Positions 26,815-34,882 of a DNA stretch of 64,000 bases are shown here, piece by piece. Made by a program: the position numbers and the translations under genes. Below the pieces are notes generated by a model, which did not search any database, had not been told where the DNA came from, and was given only the letters and a program-made list of their open reading frames with translations. Positions within the stretch are counted from its first letter, which is position 1. Each line of letters opens with the position of its first letter. Origin of the DNA: an uncultured Spirochaetales bacterium (GTDB taxonomy: Bacteria > Spirochaetota > Spirochaetia > JAFGXN01); contig CASEOG010000003.1 of the NCBI GenBank assembly GCA_949289575.1, positions 1-64,000 of the forward strand, given 5' to 3'.

Positions 26815-28088
26815 TTTAAGTCCTTATAATGAAAAGAAGATTTTCCGGAAACGTAATCGCCGACAATCTGACCGTCTCCGTGAAGAAGATATTTGTAAAT
26901 CGTCAACCCTTCCAATCCGACCGGACCGCGGGCATGAATTTTGTGTGTCGAAATACCGACCTCCGCACCGAAGCCGTAGCGGAATCCGTCGGCAAACCGC
27001 GTCGAACAGTTGTGGTAGACCGATGCCGAATCGACTTTCCGCAAAAAGAGCGCCGCCGTTTCCCGGTTTTCGGTCAGAACCGCATCGGTGTGACGGCTGC
27101 CGTGCCGGTTGATGAATTCAATCGCCTCTTCCGCCGATGCGACAATTTTAATCGACAGAATCAGATCGTTGTATTCCTCGTCCCAATCATCGTCCGAAGC
27201 GGGATTGACGGAAATCAGTTTCAGCGTCTCGGGACAGCCGCGCAGCTCGACCTTGCCGTCCAAAGCCGCTTTTAATGCAGGCAAAAAGGCGGGCGCAATC
27301 CGGCTGTGCACCAGCACCGTTTCCGTGGCGTTGCAGGCGGCGGGATACTGACATTTGGCATCGGTAACGACGCGAACCGCTTTCGCGATATCGGCATCGG
27401 CATCGACATAGGTGTGACACAGCCCGTCGGCATGACCGAGAACCGGAATTTTCGTATTTTCGATAATCGAACGCACCAGACGGTTCGATCCGCGCGGAAT
27501 CATCAAATCAATGTACCGGTCGAACTTCAAAAGTGCATTCACCTCTTCCCGCGAAGCGACCGACTGCACAGCCGCCTCGAAACGGCTGTCGGTTGCCGCC
27601 AACGCATCGTTGACAATTTCGTTCAACAGCCTGACCGAGGACGCCGCCTCCCTGCCGCCTTTCAGAATCACCGCATTCCCCGACTTGATGCAGAGTGCGG
27701 CAATCTGAATAAACGCTTCCGGCCGCGCCTCGAAAATCACACCGATCACACCGATGGGAACCGCAATCCGCTCGAGAACCAGACCGGTATCCAGCTCCCG
27801 TTTCAGCTGCACCGCTCCGACGGGGTCCGGCAGTTCCGCCAGACTCTTCAGCCCGGTCACCAGCGAATCGATTTTATGTCCGTCCAGACGCAGCCGGTCA
27901 ACCAAAGCCGGAGTCAGTTTATCGGCAGCCGCACGCCGCATATCCTCGTCGTTGGCGGCTTCGATTTCCGACCGCCGCGCCTGCAGCGCTTCGGCAATTT
28001 TCAGTAAGGCACGGTTTTTAACCTCCGTTTCGATCACCGCGGTACGGAAAGAGGCCTCCCGGGCGGCTTTGACCAATGCTTCCATCAT
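26811..28088 (-). CDS. proA: Glutamate-5-semialdehyde dehydrogenase
   Basis: This 425-residue ALDH-superfamily enzyme reduces glutamyl 5-phosphate to glutamate semialdehyde with NADPH. Recognisable segments are PIGVIGVIFEARPEAFIQIAALCIKSGN, the catalytic-Cys region CQYPAACNATETVLVH and GFGAEVGISTHKIHARGPVGLEGLT. The start overlaps the proC stop by one base (TAATG). A second ATG one codon later is possible. It forms one operon with proC and proB. Confidence 0.96.
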   Translation of the reverse strand: MMEALVKAAREASFRTAVIETEVKNRALLKIAEALQARRSEIEAANDEDMRRAAADKLTPALVDRLRLDGHKIDSLVTGLKSLAELPDPVGAVQLKRELDTGLVLERIAVPIGVIGVIFEARPEAFIQIAALCIKSGNAVILKGGREAASSVRLLNEIVNDALAATDSRFEAAVQSVASREEVNALLKFDRYIDLMIPRGSNRLVRSIIENTKIPVLGHADGLCHTYVDADADIAKAVRVVTDAKCQYPAACNATETVLVHSRIAPAFLPALKAALDGKVELRGCPETLKLISVNPASDDDWDEEYNDLILSIKIVASAEEAIEFINRHGSRHTDAVLTENRETAALFLRKVDSASVYHNCSTRFADGFRYGFGAEVGISTHKIHARGPVGLEGLTIYKYLLHGDGQIVGDYVSGKSSFHYKDLK

Positions 28089-28888
28089 TACGCCTTCCCC
28101 AGCTCGCGGCTGCGTTCCGTCGCGGCGGCAACCGTTTCCGTGATGATGCGGGCCGCATCTGAATTTTCCAAAACATTGCGGCCGGCGACGGTTGTTCCTC
28201 CGGGAGAGCTGACCATTTTTATCAGTGTTTCTTCATCAATTCCCGTTTCATCGAGCAACCGGACCGTACCGAGAAAGGTTTTGCGAATGAGTGCCGAAGC
28301 CACATCGCGCGGCAGTCCGGCCGCTTCACCGGCGTCGGTAAAATACTGCAAAAGGCGGGCGACAAATGCCGGCCCGGATCCGCTCAACCCGGTGACCGCA
28401 TCCAACAGCGATTCGTCGACCTCCACCGCGGTACCGGCGGCATTCAGCAGCGCCCGCACCTCACCGCGCACAGCCGCCGTCACGGAGGCGCCGCAGCTGA
28501 ACGCCGCCGCCATCTCCCCCGCCAGACAGCCGGTATTGGGCATCACCCGCACGACAGCGGCTTTCGGCATCGCCGCCGTCAGCAGCGACAGCGGCACACC
28601 GGCCATAATCGACACCACCGGTTTGTCGGCTGCCGCCAGCGAAGGAAGCACCGCCTCTTTCATTTGCGGTTTCACGCAAAGGAACAGAATACCGGCTTTG
28701 AGGCTCACCTCTTCTACGGAACCGCAGCTGCCGTCACCGTCAATCTCGTTACGAAAAAGAGCTATCCGTTCGGCAACGGGATCGGTATAAAAAAAACGAA
28801 TCGAAGGAAACCGGCTTTTCATGCCCTTTGCCAAAGCAAAAGCCATATTTCCGGCTCCGATAAAACCGACAGAATTATTTGTTTCCAT
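28088..28888 (-). CDS. proC: Pyrroline-5-carboxylate reductase
   Basis: This 266-residue enzyme reduces pyrroline-5-carboxylate to proline. It has an N-terminal Rossmann fold (VGFIGAGNMAFALAKG), a VRVMPNTGCLAGEMAAAFS segment, and the C-terminal helical dimer domain with SGSGPAFVARLLQYFTDAGEAAGL and VSSPGGTTVAG. ATG 28888 gives the usual short N-terminus. An in-frame ATG at 28906 is possible, and both fall inside the end of the upstream ompA-like gene (14-base overlap with 28888). Confidence 0.95.
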   Translation of the reverse strand: METNNSVGFIGAGNMAFALAKGMKSRFPSIRFFYTDPVAERIALFRNEIDGDGSCGSVEEVSLKAGILFLCVKPQMKEAVLPSLAAADKPVVSIMAGVPLSLLTAAMPKAAVVRVMPNTGCLAGEMAAAFSCGASVTAAVRGEVRALLNAAGTAVEVDESLLDAVTGLSGSGPAFVARLLQYFTDAGEAAGLPRDVASALIRKTFLGTVRLLDETGIDEETLIKMVSSPGGTTVAGRNVLENSDAARIITETVAAATERSRELGKA

Positions 28889-30095
28889 TTCCCCGATTAT
28901 ACTCATCCACGATAATAATTTCAACCCGCCGGTTCAGTCTCCGCCCCTCTTCGGTATCGTTTGACGCGACCGGCTCCTCGGAACCTTTTCCCTCGACCAG
29001 AATCTGCTCCGCACTCCGTGCTTTGCGGCGAATCAGCTCTTCGGCTACCCGTCCCGCCCGATCGAGGGACAATTGCAATCTCATCTTGGCATTGCCGGCC
29101 TCCGCCGTGTGACCGATCACACGAATATCGTAACCGGGAATCTGTTTCAATGCTTCCGCTATTTCATCCAGTTTCGATTCTTCCCCCGGCAGCAGACGGT
29201 CTTCGTCCGGATAAAACCGGAGATCGTTCAGCACCAGAGAAATTCCTTCTTCCTTTTCTTCAATCCCGATCCGGTCGCTGCCCAGTTTTTTCTTCAGTTC
29301 GCTCACGACCCCCTTGCGATCCATCGGCAGCACTTCGATGATTTCCGATTCCGAGAATCCCTTGAAATTCCATGTCCGTCCGTCACGAAACAGAAAAAGA
29401 ATATCGAAATTTTCCCGGCAGGCGGATAATCGGCCTTCACTGTTATCCCAATACAAACTCTGATTCACCTGACTGACCACCCGAATCGGTAAAGCCGGAG
29501 CCGTCTCACGGGGCACGAAAGAAGCAAACGAAACCGCTTCGATTTCATCCACTTTCACTCCGTTACGCTCTGTCTCTCCGATATAGCGGTAAGAAACTTG
29601 GGTATCGAAACGGAAACCGTCACGAATCCCGAAAGATTCCCGAAAATCATGCACCTCATAACCGGGCGCCGACCATTGATCCCCCGGCTGTAAGTCGCGT
29701 TCGGGAAAAAGCGGAACATTCCGCACAACCGGCATAAAATCATCTTCATCCTCGGAAAAAGCGCCGAACCGGTCCTGACAGAAACGGGAAAGGTAATTTT
29801 TTTCGGCAGTTCCGGTCGAATAGAGGACCACCGCCGATCCGGGGCGGCGAATCGTTTCGGCCACTCCGTAGCGGGCCTCCAACTCTCCCCGTCCGTCCGG
29901 ACGGACTCCGGTAATCTCTACGGAAAAGAGGTTGAGAATTTCGGAATCGGAAATATAGTTGTGATTCAGATAGACCTGTTCTCTCACAACCGAGCGGGCC
30001 TTATAACGGCTTCCTTCCTCAAACCGGTAACGGAACTCTTTTGCCGGCAAAGCTGCCGAAATCAGAATGAAAACGGGAATCAGTCTCTTTTTCAT
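28875..30095 (-). CDS. OmpA-family secreted protein
   Basis: This 406-residue protein has a signal peptide (MKKRLIPVFILISAALPAKE) and a large beta-rich region of about 280 residues without a known domain. Its C-terminal OmpA/MotB domain (about 285-400) contains IRVIGHTAEAG, LSLDRAGRVAEELI and NDTEEGRRLNRRVEI. The domain binds peptidoglycan, so the protein probably links cell wall and outer envelope. The promoter puts TATAAT 6 bases before this ATG, and there is no Shine-Dalgarno, so the mRNA is predicted to be leaderless. It heads the proC-proA-proB operon, an odd partner. Confidence 0.85.
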   Translation of the reverse strand: MKKRLIPVFILISAALPAKEFRYRFEEGSRYKARSVVREQVYLNHNYISDSEILNLFSVEITGVRPDGRGELEARYGVAETIRRPGSAVVLYSTGTAEKNYLSRFCQDRFGAFSEDEDDFMPVVRNVPLFPERDLQPGDQWSAPGYEVHDFRESFGIRDGFRFDTQVSYRYIGETERNGVKVDEIEAVSFASFVPRETAPALPIRVVSQVNQSLYWDNSEGRLSACRENFDILFLFRDGRTWNFKGFSESEIIEVLPMDRKGVVSELKKKLGSDRIGIEEKEEGISLVLNDLRFYPDEDRLLPGEESKLDEIAEALKQIPGYDIRVIGHTAEAGNAKMRLQLSLDRAGRVAEELIRRKARSAEQILVEGKGSEEPVASNDTEEGRRLNRRVEIIIVDEYNRGNGNK

Positions 30096-30101
30096 GCACA
30101 T

Positions 30102-30130
30102 ATTATAAATCAGAACGCCTGTACAGTCAA
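30102..30130 (-). promoter_or_regulatory. Near-consensus promoter, predicted leaderless start of the ompA-like gene
   Basis: On the minus strand TTGACT (30130-30125), a 17-base spacer and TATAAT (30107-30102) are followed by only six bases (ATGTGC) before ATG 30095. Transcription should start at or next to the A of the ATG; an in-frame ATG also abuts the -10 box at 30101. Confidence 0.8.
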
Positions 30131-30184
30131 TTTTAAATGGTGACGGACCGATAAAAAACTGATAAGCCTGCATAGGAAGTTTCT

Positions 30185-31582
30185 ATGAAAATTATACTGA
30201 TAGAAGGAAGCTGCAGAGGTCAGGAAAGTTCCTCATTATATTTCGCCCGCCGTCTGATGAGTACGGCCGATAAATCTCTTCGATTCGAAATTCTGGAAGT
30301 CGGAAAATATATAAAAGTTCTCGCAGAGAATCGTGACTTTTTCGATTCTTACCTGAAAGCCATGCAGGAAAGCGATGCCGTTATCTGGCTGGTTCCCGTA
30401 AGAAATCTTTTACCCTGTTACGAAATCTGTCATTTTCTCTCTCTGATTGACAGCCGCAATGCCGGCGAGCGGCTGGAAAACAAATATACGACGGCCCTGT
30501 TCACCTCTTCCTTTTTCTCTCACAGAGAAGCGGAAGAATATTTGGCGGCAGCCTGCCAGACATGGGATATGAACTACATTCGGGGATTTCACTGCCGGCC
30601 CGACGCAGCCATTAATGAAAACGGTACGGACAAATGGCTTCGATTCGCGGACGCTTTTTTCGGGAAAGTCAGACTCCGGTTTCCGTGCGAAAAATTTTAT
30701 TCTCTTTCACGGGAGCGAAGTCTGCCCTTTAAACCGGTCGAAACAGCTTCCGTACCGAAAAAATCAACGGAAAAGAAAATTCTGATTCTGACTGCCGGTT
30801 CGGGTAAAAATCCGAATCTGAAAAAAATGATAGATACGTGGAAACGTTATTTCCCCTACGAAACCGAAACCGTCAACCTGTCGGATCTTTCGCTCTGCTT
30901 CCCGTGCTCGGGTTGTATGAATTGTTTCCGCGACCGAAAATGTTCGGGCAACGACAATATCTCCAAAACCGTTTATCCGAAATACAGAGATGCCGATGCC
31001 GTTATTTTTGCTTCCGAAATCTGTTTCGGTCTCTTCGAGCCTCAGATCAAACTTTTTCTCGACCGGATCTTCATTCCCGCTTATTTTGACCGAAACCGGC
31101 CCAAAGAAACGGTTTATCTTTTTTCCGGCAGTCTGAAAAACAAATTTTCGCTCGAAAAATATATTCATCATAAATCGATTCTGCACGGCGAAAGAACGGT
31201 CGGTATTATCGGCGACGATGAAAAATCGGCCAGACAGATTACGGCCAATATTGCCGGTTTGGCGAAAGCGACTGCCGGGAGACTGGAGTCCGTTCACCGT
31301 CCGGAGCCCGAATCCGATTCGGAGGCGGAATTCCGCAAACGTTTTGAACGGACGCTGCTCCTTCCTCCCTCAAAACCGTTTTTCCTGTTCCGCAATTCCG
31401 TATGCCTCGCCCCTGTCCGGGTTCCGTTAAAACTGAAAATCCAAATCCTCAAAATCAGGATTCGTTCTTATTTCCGGAAAAACGAACAGGAAAGAAAACA
31501 TCTTTACCTGCAGGCCCTGGATCATCTGCTGTCGAAAACGGAAACAAAATCGTTACCCCGCGGGAAAGGGTCTGCCCGGTGA
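30185..31582 (+). CDS. Tandem flavodoxin-like (NAD(P)H-dependent FMN reductase) protein
   Basis: This 465-residue protein consists of two flavodoxin-fold halves. The first covers about 1-180 (MKIILIEGSCRGQESSSLYFARRL, then SDAVIWLVPV); the second about 195-385 (KKILILTAGSGKNPNLKKMI, then DADAVIFASEI). Only the second has the CFPCSGCMNC...KC cysteine cluster seen in FMN-reductase-like proteins with CxxCxxC motifs. A basic tail (about 395-465) follows. I infer a flavin-dependent redox role; substrate unknown. Its stop overlaps the GTG of the SDR gene (GTGA), so the two proteins are coupled. AGGA precedes ATG 30185. Confidence 0.72.
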   Translation: MKIILIEGSCRGQESSSLYFARRLMSTADKSLRFEILEVGKYIKVLAENRDFFDSYLKAMQESDAVIWLVPVRNLLPCYEICHFLSLIDSRNAGERLENKYTTALFTSSFFSHREAEEYLAAACQTWDMNYIRGFHCRPDAAINENGTDKWLRFADAFFGKVRLRFPCEKFYSLSRERSLPFKPVETASVPKKSTEKKILILTAGSGKNPNLKKMIDTWKRYFPYETETVNLSDLSLCFPCSGCMNCFRDRKCSGNDNISKTVYPKYRDADAVIFASEICFGLFEPQIKLFLDRIFIPAYFDRNRPKETVYLFSGSLKNKFSLEKYIHHKSILHGERTVGIIGDDEKSARQITANIAGLAKATAGRLESVHRPEPESDSEAEFRKRFERTLLLPPSKPFFLFRNSVCLAPVRVPLKLKIQILKIRIRSYFRKNEQERKHLYLQALDHLLSKTETKSLPRGKGSAR

Positions 31583-32364
31583 AGAGTATCGTGCTGATAA
31601 CGGGAGGCTCGGAAGGGTTCGGTCGGGAATTGGCTTCCCGTTTTGCGGCAGACGGGCAGGCTCTGCTGCTGGTATCACGCAGGCAGGCACTGCTCGAAAA
31701 GGCAAAGCGGGAGCTGGAATCCGAATTCCCGACAGAAGTTCTTATTTTGTCCGCCGATCTGACGACACGGGAAGGCCGTCTTTCCGTAAAAGAATATTGT
31801 CTTACCAATAATTTGCGTGTCGAAATTCTTGTCAATAACGCCGGAATGGGCACCGGAGGAGCTTTTCACAAAATATCTGCCGAAAAAGAAACGATGATGA
31901 TCAGGCTGAATGTCGAAGCCGTTAACGAAATGATTCATCTCTTTCTTCCCGATATGATAGAATCGAAAAGCGGCATCATCATGAATGCCGCTTCGGCCGC
32001 CTCTTTCCAGCCGGAACCGAACATGGCCGCATACGCGGCCTGCAAAGCCTACATTCTCTCTTTAACGGAAGCCTTGGCGGCCGAGAATAAAAAGACCGGC
32101 GTGCGCGTATGCTGCTACTGTCCCGGTCCGTGCGCAACGCCGTTTCTCAAAAAAGCGGGAACCGACACTCTGTTCGACCCGAAAAGGAATTCGGGTATGA
32201 AACCGCCGTCCGTCATCATCGACCGCGTTTACAAAGAATTTAAAAAAGGAAAAACAATTATCATTCCCGAGAAAAAATTTGCATTTTTGCGGTTTCTGCA
32301 AAGAGTGGTGCCCCGATCACTGCTTCTGTATGTCATGGCAAAAGTCAATGCCGTAAAAAGCTAG
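31579..32364 (+). CDS. Short-chain dehydrogenase/reductase
   Basis: This 261-residue classical SDR has the NAD(P)-binding TGGSEGFG (8-15), NNAG, the catalytic Ser138, and YAACK (Tyr152, Lys156). The start is GTG 31579, which overlaps the preceding stop by 4 bases; an upstream in-frame ATG would lie deep inside the flavodoxin gene. A C-terminal hydrophobic/basic segment after about 225 resembles the membrane-associated SDR group (DltE/YqjQ-like). With the flavodoxin-like and FAD-dependent neighbours it probably reduces a lipid or isoprenoid carbonyl, but this is inference. Confidence 0.88.
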   Translation: MKSIVLITGGSEGFGRELASRFAADGQALLLVSRRQALLEKAKRELESEFPTEVLILSADLTTREGRLSVKEYCLTNNLRVEILVNNAGMGTGGAFHKISAEKETMMIRLNVEAVNEMIHLFLPDMIESKSGIIMNAASAASFQPEPNMAAYAACKAYILSLTEALAAENKKTGVRVCCYCPGPCATPFLKKAGTDTLFDPKRNSGMKPPSVIIDRVYKEFKKGKTIIIPEKKFAFLRFLQRVVPRSLLLYVMAKVNAVKS

Positions 32365-33827
32365 CGCCGGGAGTCTGTTTCGATTGACACCGCGGTATCG
32401 TAAGCATCCTCCGTGACCGCATCGATGCCGCCGCCGACAGCCACGCTCTGTCCGCAAAAATAAAGCCCGCGACATCCTTTTACGCATCGGGGTATTCTGT
32501 TTTTCAGAGAATAGACGGTCGGTGCAAACCCGCGCCACGAGCCTTTATAGAGATCCGCATTTTCTTCGTATGACAGCGGCGTCAGCGTCCTGACCGTTTC
32601 TATCGAATCGATGAATCCGGGAAACCGCCGTTCCATGCAACTGTTCAGCTCATCGACAACCATCAACTGATACTGAAGATAAGCCTCCCCGCTTTTCTGT
32701 TTCAGATTTTTCCAGTAAAAATAATCGCACCGCAGATTGACGACAAGAGCACTTTTTCCGTTCGGGGCGGTATCCGAATCCCCTTCCGATGAGTGGATTT
32801 CTATCCGGTAATTTGTCAGATCCGGAGAACCGTCGACACCTTTTTCGTCTTCCAACCAGAAAGATGCAGGAATCCCGTATTGTTTTTTCAACCCGTAACA
32901 GACTGTAAAAAGCGGGTAAAACAAATCACCCTGTTTCATCAGATTAACAGCCGGGCGGATTTTTAAGCATCCTTTCAGAAATTTACCCAGTACGGCATTG
33001 ATATTACAGGCAGCCACGACGGTATCGGCTTCAATCAGCCGGCCCCCGACGCGGACACCGGTCACCCGTGCATTGGAAACGGTAATCTCATCGACGGGCG
33101 CTGCTGTTATCAGTTCGCCTCCCGACGAACGGTATGTCTCGACCAGTCTGTTAACCAGCTCTCCGGCTCCCCCTTTCGGAAATCCGCTGTTACCGTACAG
33201 TCTTGCCGCCATATAGGTATAAAACGCGTACAATGAGTAATGGTCCGGGTAAAGTGCCCGCCACAGTCTGCGTGCGGAATCGCTCTCCCATTCTCCGATC
33301 CATTTTTCCGACGGAGTCATCATCGCCTTAAAAAACGGAATCGGATATTTTCTGTAATGCATCAGAAAATCTTTTTTTTCCCGAAATGTCAAAAGAGCAA
33401 ACGGCCGCTCCTTCGGCTCCCGGGAAAATTCGAAGAACTTTTCCACAGTCTGAAAGAAACGGTCAATCCGACGCGCATCAGCGGGAGAGGCCAGCCGGAA
33501 AAGCAGACTCCGGAATGATTCGATATTCCATTCGACCCGAAAGACCTCTCCTTCATTTTCGTAAATCTCGGGCGAAGAGCAGTCGAAGGGAATACGGGGA
33601 TACAGAGCCCCGCTTTCCAGCATCAGGTTATGTCGGCGACCGACGGCGATACCGTTGAGACAACGGCAGGAGAAATCGAAACGGAATCCGTCCACGGTCA
33701 GCGGCAGAGCAATACCGCCGGGAACACTGTTTTTTTCGTAAATCACCGTCGGGAATCCTCTTTTTTGAAGAAAAATTCCTGTGCTTAAACCGGCAATGCC
33801 GCCTCCGATAATGACCGTTTTTTTCAT
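32361..33827 (-). CDS. FAD-dependent oxidoreductase, phytoene desaturase/retinol saturase-like
   Basis: This 488-residue flavoprotein has the dinucleotide motif GGGIAG (8-13) within KKTVIIGGGIAGLSTGIFLQKRG, the Rossmann-end YEKN, and a C-terminal FAD segment GLYFCGQSVAVGGGIDAV. It belongs to the CrtI/amine-oxidase superfamily, closest in pattern to NAD(P)/FAD phytoene-desaturase-like proteins of unknown substrate. No carotenoid synthase is visible in the window, so a pigment role is not supported. Its stop codon and that of the convergent SDR gene share the palindrome CTAG. GGAGAGG precedes ATG 33827. Confidence 0.8.
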   Translation of the reverse strand: MKKTVIIGGGIAGLSTGIFLQKRGFPTVIYEKNSVPGGIALPLTVDGFRFDFSCRCLNGIAVGRRHNLMLESGALYPRIPFDCSSPEIYENEGEVFRVEWNIESFRSLLFRLASPADARRIDRFFQTVEKFFEFSREPKERPFALLTFREKKDFLMHYRKYPIPFFKAMMTPSEKWIGEWESDSARRLWRALYPDHYSLYAFYTYMAARLYGNSGFPKGGAGELVNRLVETYRSSGGELITAAPVDEITVSNARVTGVRVGGRLIEADTVVAACNINAVLGKFLKGCLKIRPAVNLMKQGDLFYPLFTVCYGLKKQYGIPASFWLEDEKGVDGSPDLTNYRIEIHSSEGDSDTAPNGKSALVVNLRCDYFYWKNLKQKSGEAYLQYQLMVVDELNSCMERRFPGFIDSIETVRTLTPLSYEENADLYKGSWRGFAPTVYSLKNRIPRCVKGCRGLYFCGQSVAVGGGIDAVTEDAYDTAVSIETDSRR

Positions 33828-33843
33828 TTACCTCTCCGGGAAA

Positions 33844-33855
33844 ATTATAACATAT
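33844..33855 (-). promoter_or_regulatory. Extended -10 promoter for the FAD oxidoreductase gene
   Basis: On the minus strand TGT-TATAAT (TATAAT at 33849-33844) gives an extended -10; the -35 position is only a T-run. It lies 17 bases before the start codon at 33827. Confidence 0.5.
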
Positions 33856-33907
33856 TTTCGGGCGGAAAAAAAGAATTTTTCGACCTGTTTAATATTTTGA
33901 AAAAAAC

Positions 33908-33936
33908 TTTACATTCGGATAATAATATAGCATAAT
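33908..33936 (+). promoter_or_regulatory. Promoter placing the M15 peptidase transcript start at its ATG
   Basis: TTTACA (33908-33913), a 17-base spacer and CATAAT (33931-33936) are followed by six bases (GACCGT) and ATG 33943. No Shine-Dalgarno is present, so a leaderless mRNA is predicted. Confidence 0.65.
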
Positions 33937-33942
33937 GACCGT

Positions 33943-34833
33943 ATGAAGATATGTTTTCTGCTAATTCCGTTTTGCTTTTTTCTTCTGTCGAATATCGGGC
34001 ATCCGGTTCGGATTAAAGAGCTGCCGGCCAAAACCGCTCTGACGATTCTCGGGAAAGCCTATCCCAACGAAGTACGTGAAGTGGTGTATGACTATAAACT
34101 GAATGACTGGGCTCTGATTCTCCGGGATTATTCGGGAAAGGATGTCCGGCTCTTCTGGGCAGAAGGAAAGATTTTGCCGGAGACACAGCTTCCGGAAGAT
34201 CACAAATACCGCTCTCAATTCTATCTGTATCCGGAAAAGATAAAAGACCCGTCCGCAATGGAAGATGAGTACATCCGGAAATTAAAAGCCTACACATCGA
34301 AAGATGCGAGAAAGAACGGCGCTATCTCCTCCCCCCGGTTTTTTGACACAATTTATGACGCCGCGTCGAGAGAATCACTGGAACGTCATCTTGTCAAAAC
34401 GACCTTTCTGGGGCGAAAACTGACCGTCCATGAAAAAATCGAAGAGCCGCTGAAACAGGTCGAAAAAAACATTACCAAAAAACGTCTTTGGAATTCGGAA
34501 GTCAGGAATTTCATTAAAGAAATCACAACATGCGACTGCTATCACTGGCGCGATGTCAGAGACACCGGCAGCCGCTCCTTTCACAGTTATGCCATAGCCG
34601 TCGACATTCTGCCGAAAGGGTGGGGCAATAAAATTGTTTACTGGAGCTGGGAAAGAGACCGCAATCCGAACTGGATGCTGGTTCCGATTGAAAAGCGTTG
34701 GTGTCCTCCGCAGGCCGTCATCGATGCCTTTGAGGCAGAAGGTTTTATCTGGGGCGGCAAGTGGGACATTTGGGACAACATGCACTTCGAATACCGCCCC
34801 GAACTTTTTCTGTTCCGCGAATACGGGGAATAA
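33943..34833 (+). CDS. Secreted M15-family D,D-/L,D-carboxypeptidase-like protein
   Basis: This 296-residue protein has a hydrophobic signal sequence (about 1-20), a novel-looking N-terminal region and a C-terminal zinc peptidase domain. The metal motif SFHSYAIAVD (212-221) matches SxHxxAxAxD of the VanY/M15 group, and His281 in NMHFEYR is the third ligand. Such enzymes trim peptidoglycan stem peptides in the periplasm. It has its own promoter and no Shine-Dalgarno. Downstream is a hairpin shared with the end of clpB. Confidence 0.85.
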   Translation: MKICFLLIPFCFFLLSNIGHPVRIKELPAKTALTILGKAYPNEVREVVYDYKLNDWALILRDYSGKDVRLFWAEGKILPETQLPEDHKYRSQFYLYPEKIKDPSAMEDEYIRKLKAYTSKDARKNGAISSPRFFDTIYDAASRESLERHLVKTTFLGRKLTVHEKIEEPLKQVEKNITKKRLWNSEVRNFIKEITTCDCYHWRDVRDTGSRSFHSYAIAVDILPKGWGNKIVYWSWERDRNPNWMLVPIEKRWCPPQAVIDAFEAEGFIWGGKWDIWDNMHFEYRPELFLFREYGE

Positions 34834-34863
34834 AAATCCCCGGTATTTTTTGTACCGGGGATT
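34831..34863 (-). terminator. Intrinsic terminator after clpB
   Basis: An 11-bp perfect stem (AATCCCCGGTA/TACCGGGGATT, 34835-34845 and 34853-34863) with a seven-base loop is followed on the minus strand by ATTTTTA. It also follows the M15 stop codon on the plus strand, but without a T-run there. Confidence 0.85.
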
Positions 34864-34882
34864 GACGGCGAAAGCGTCTGTT

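Noticed and set aside
32361-33827. A carotenoid biosynthesis cluster
   Set aside because: Only a desaturase-like flavoprotein is present; no phytoene synthase or prenyltransferase gene accompanies it.
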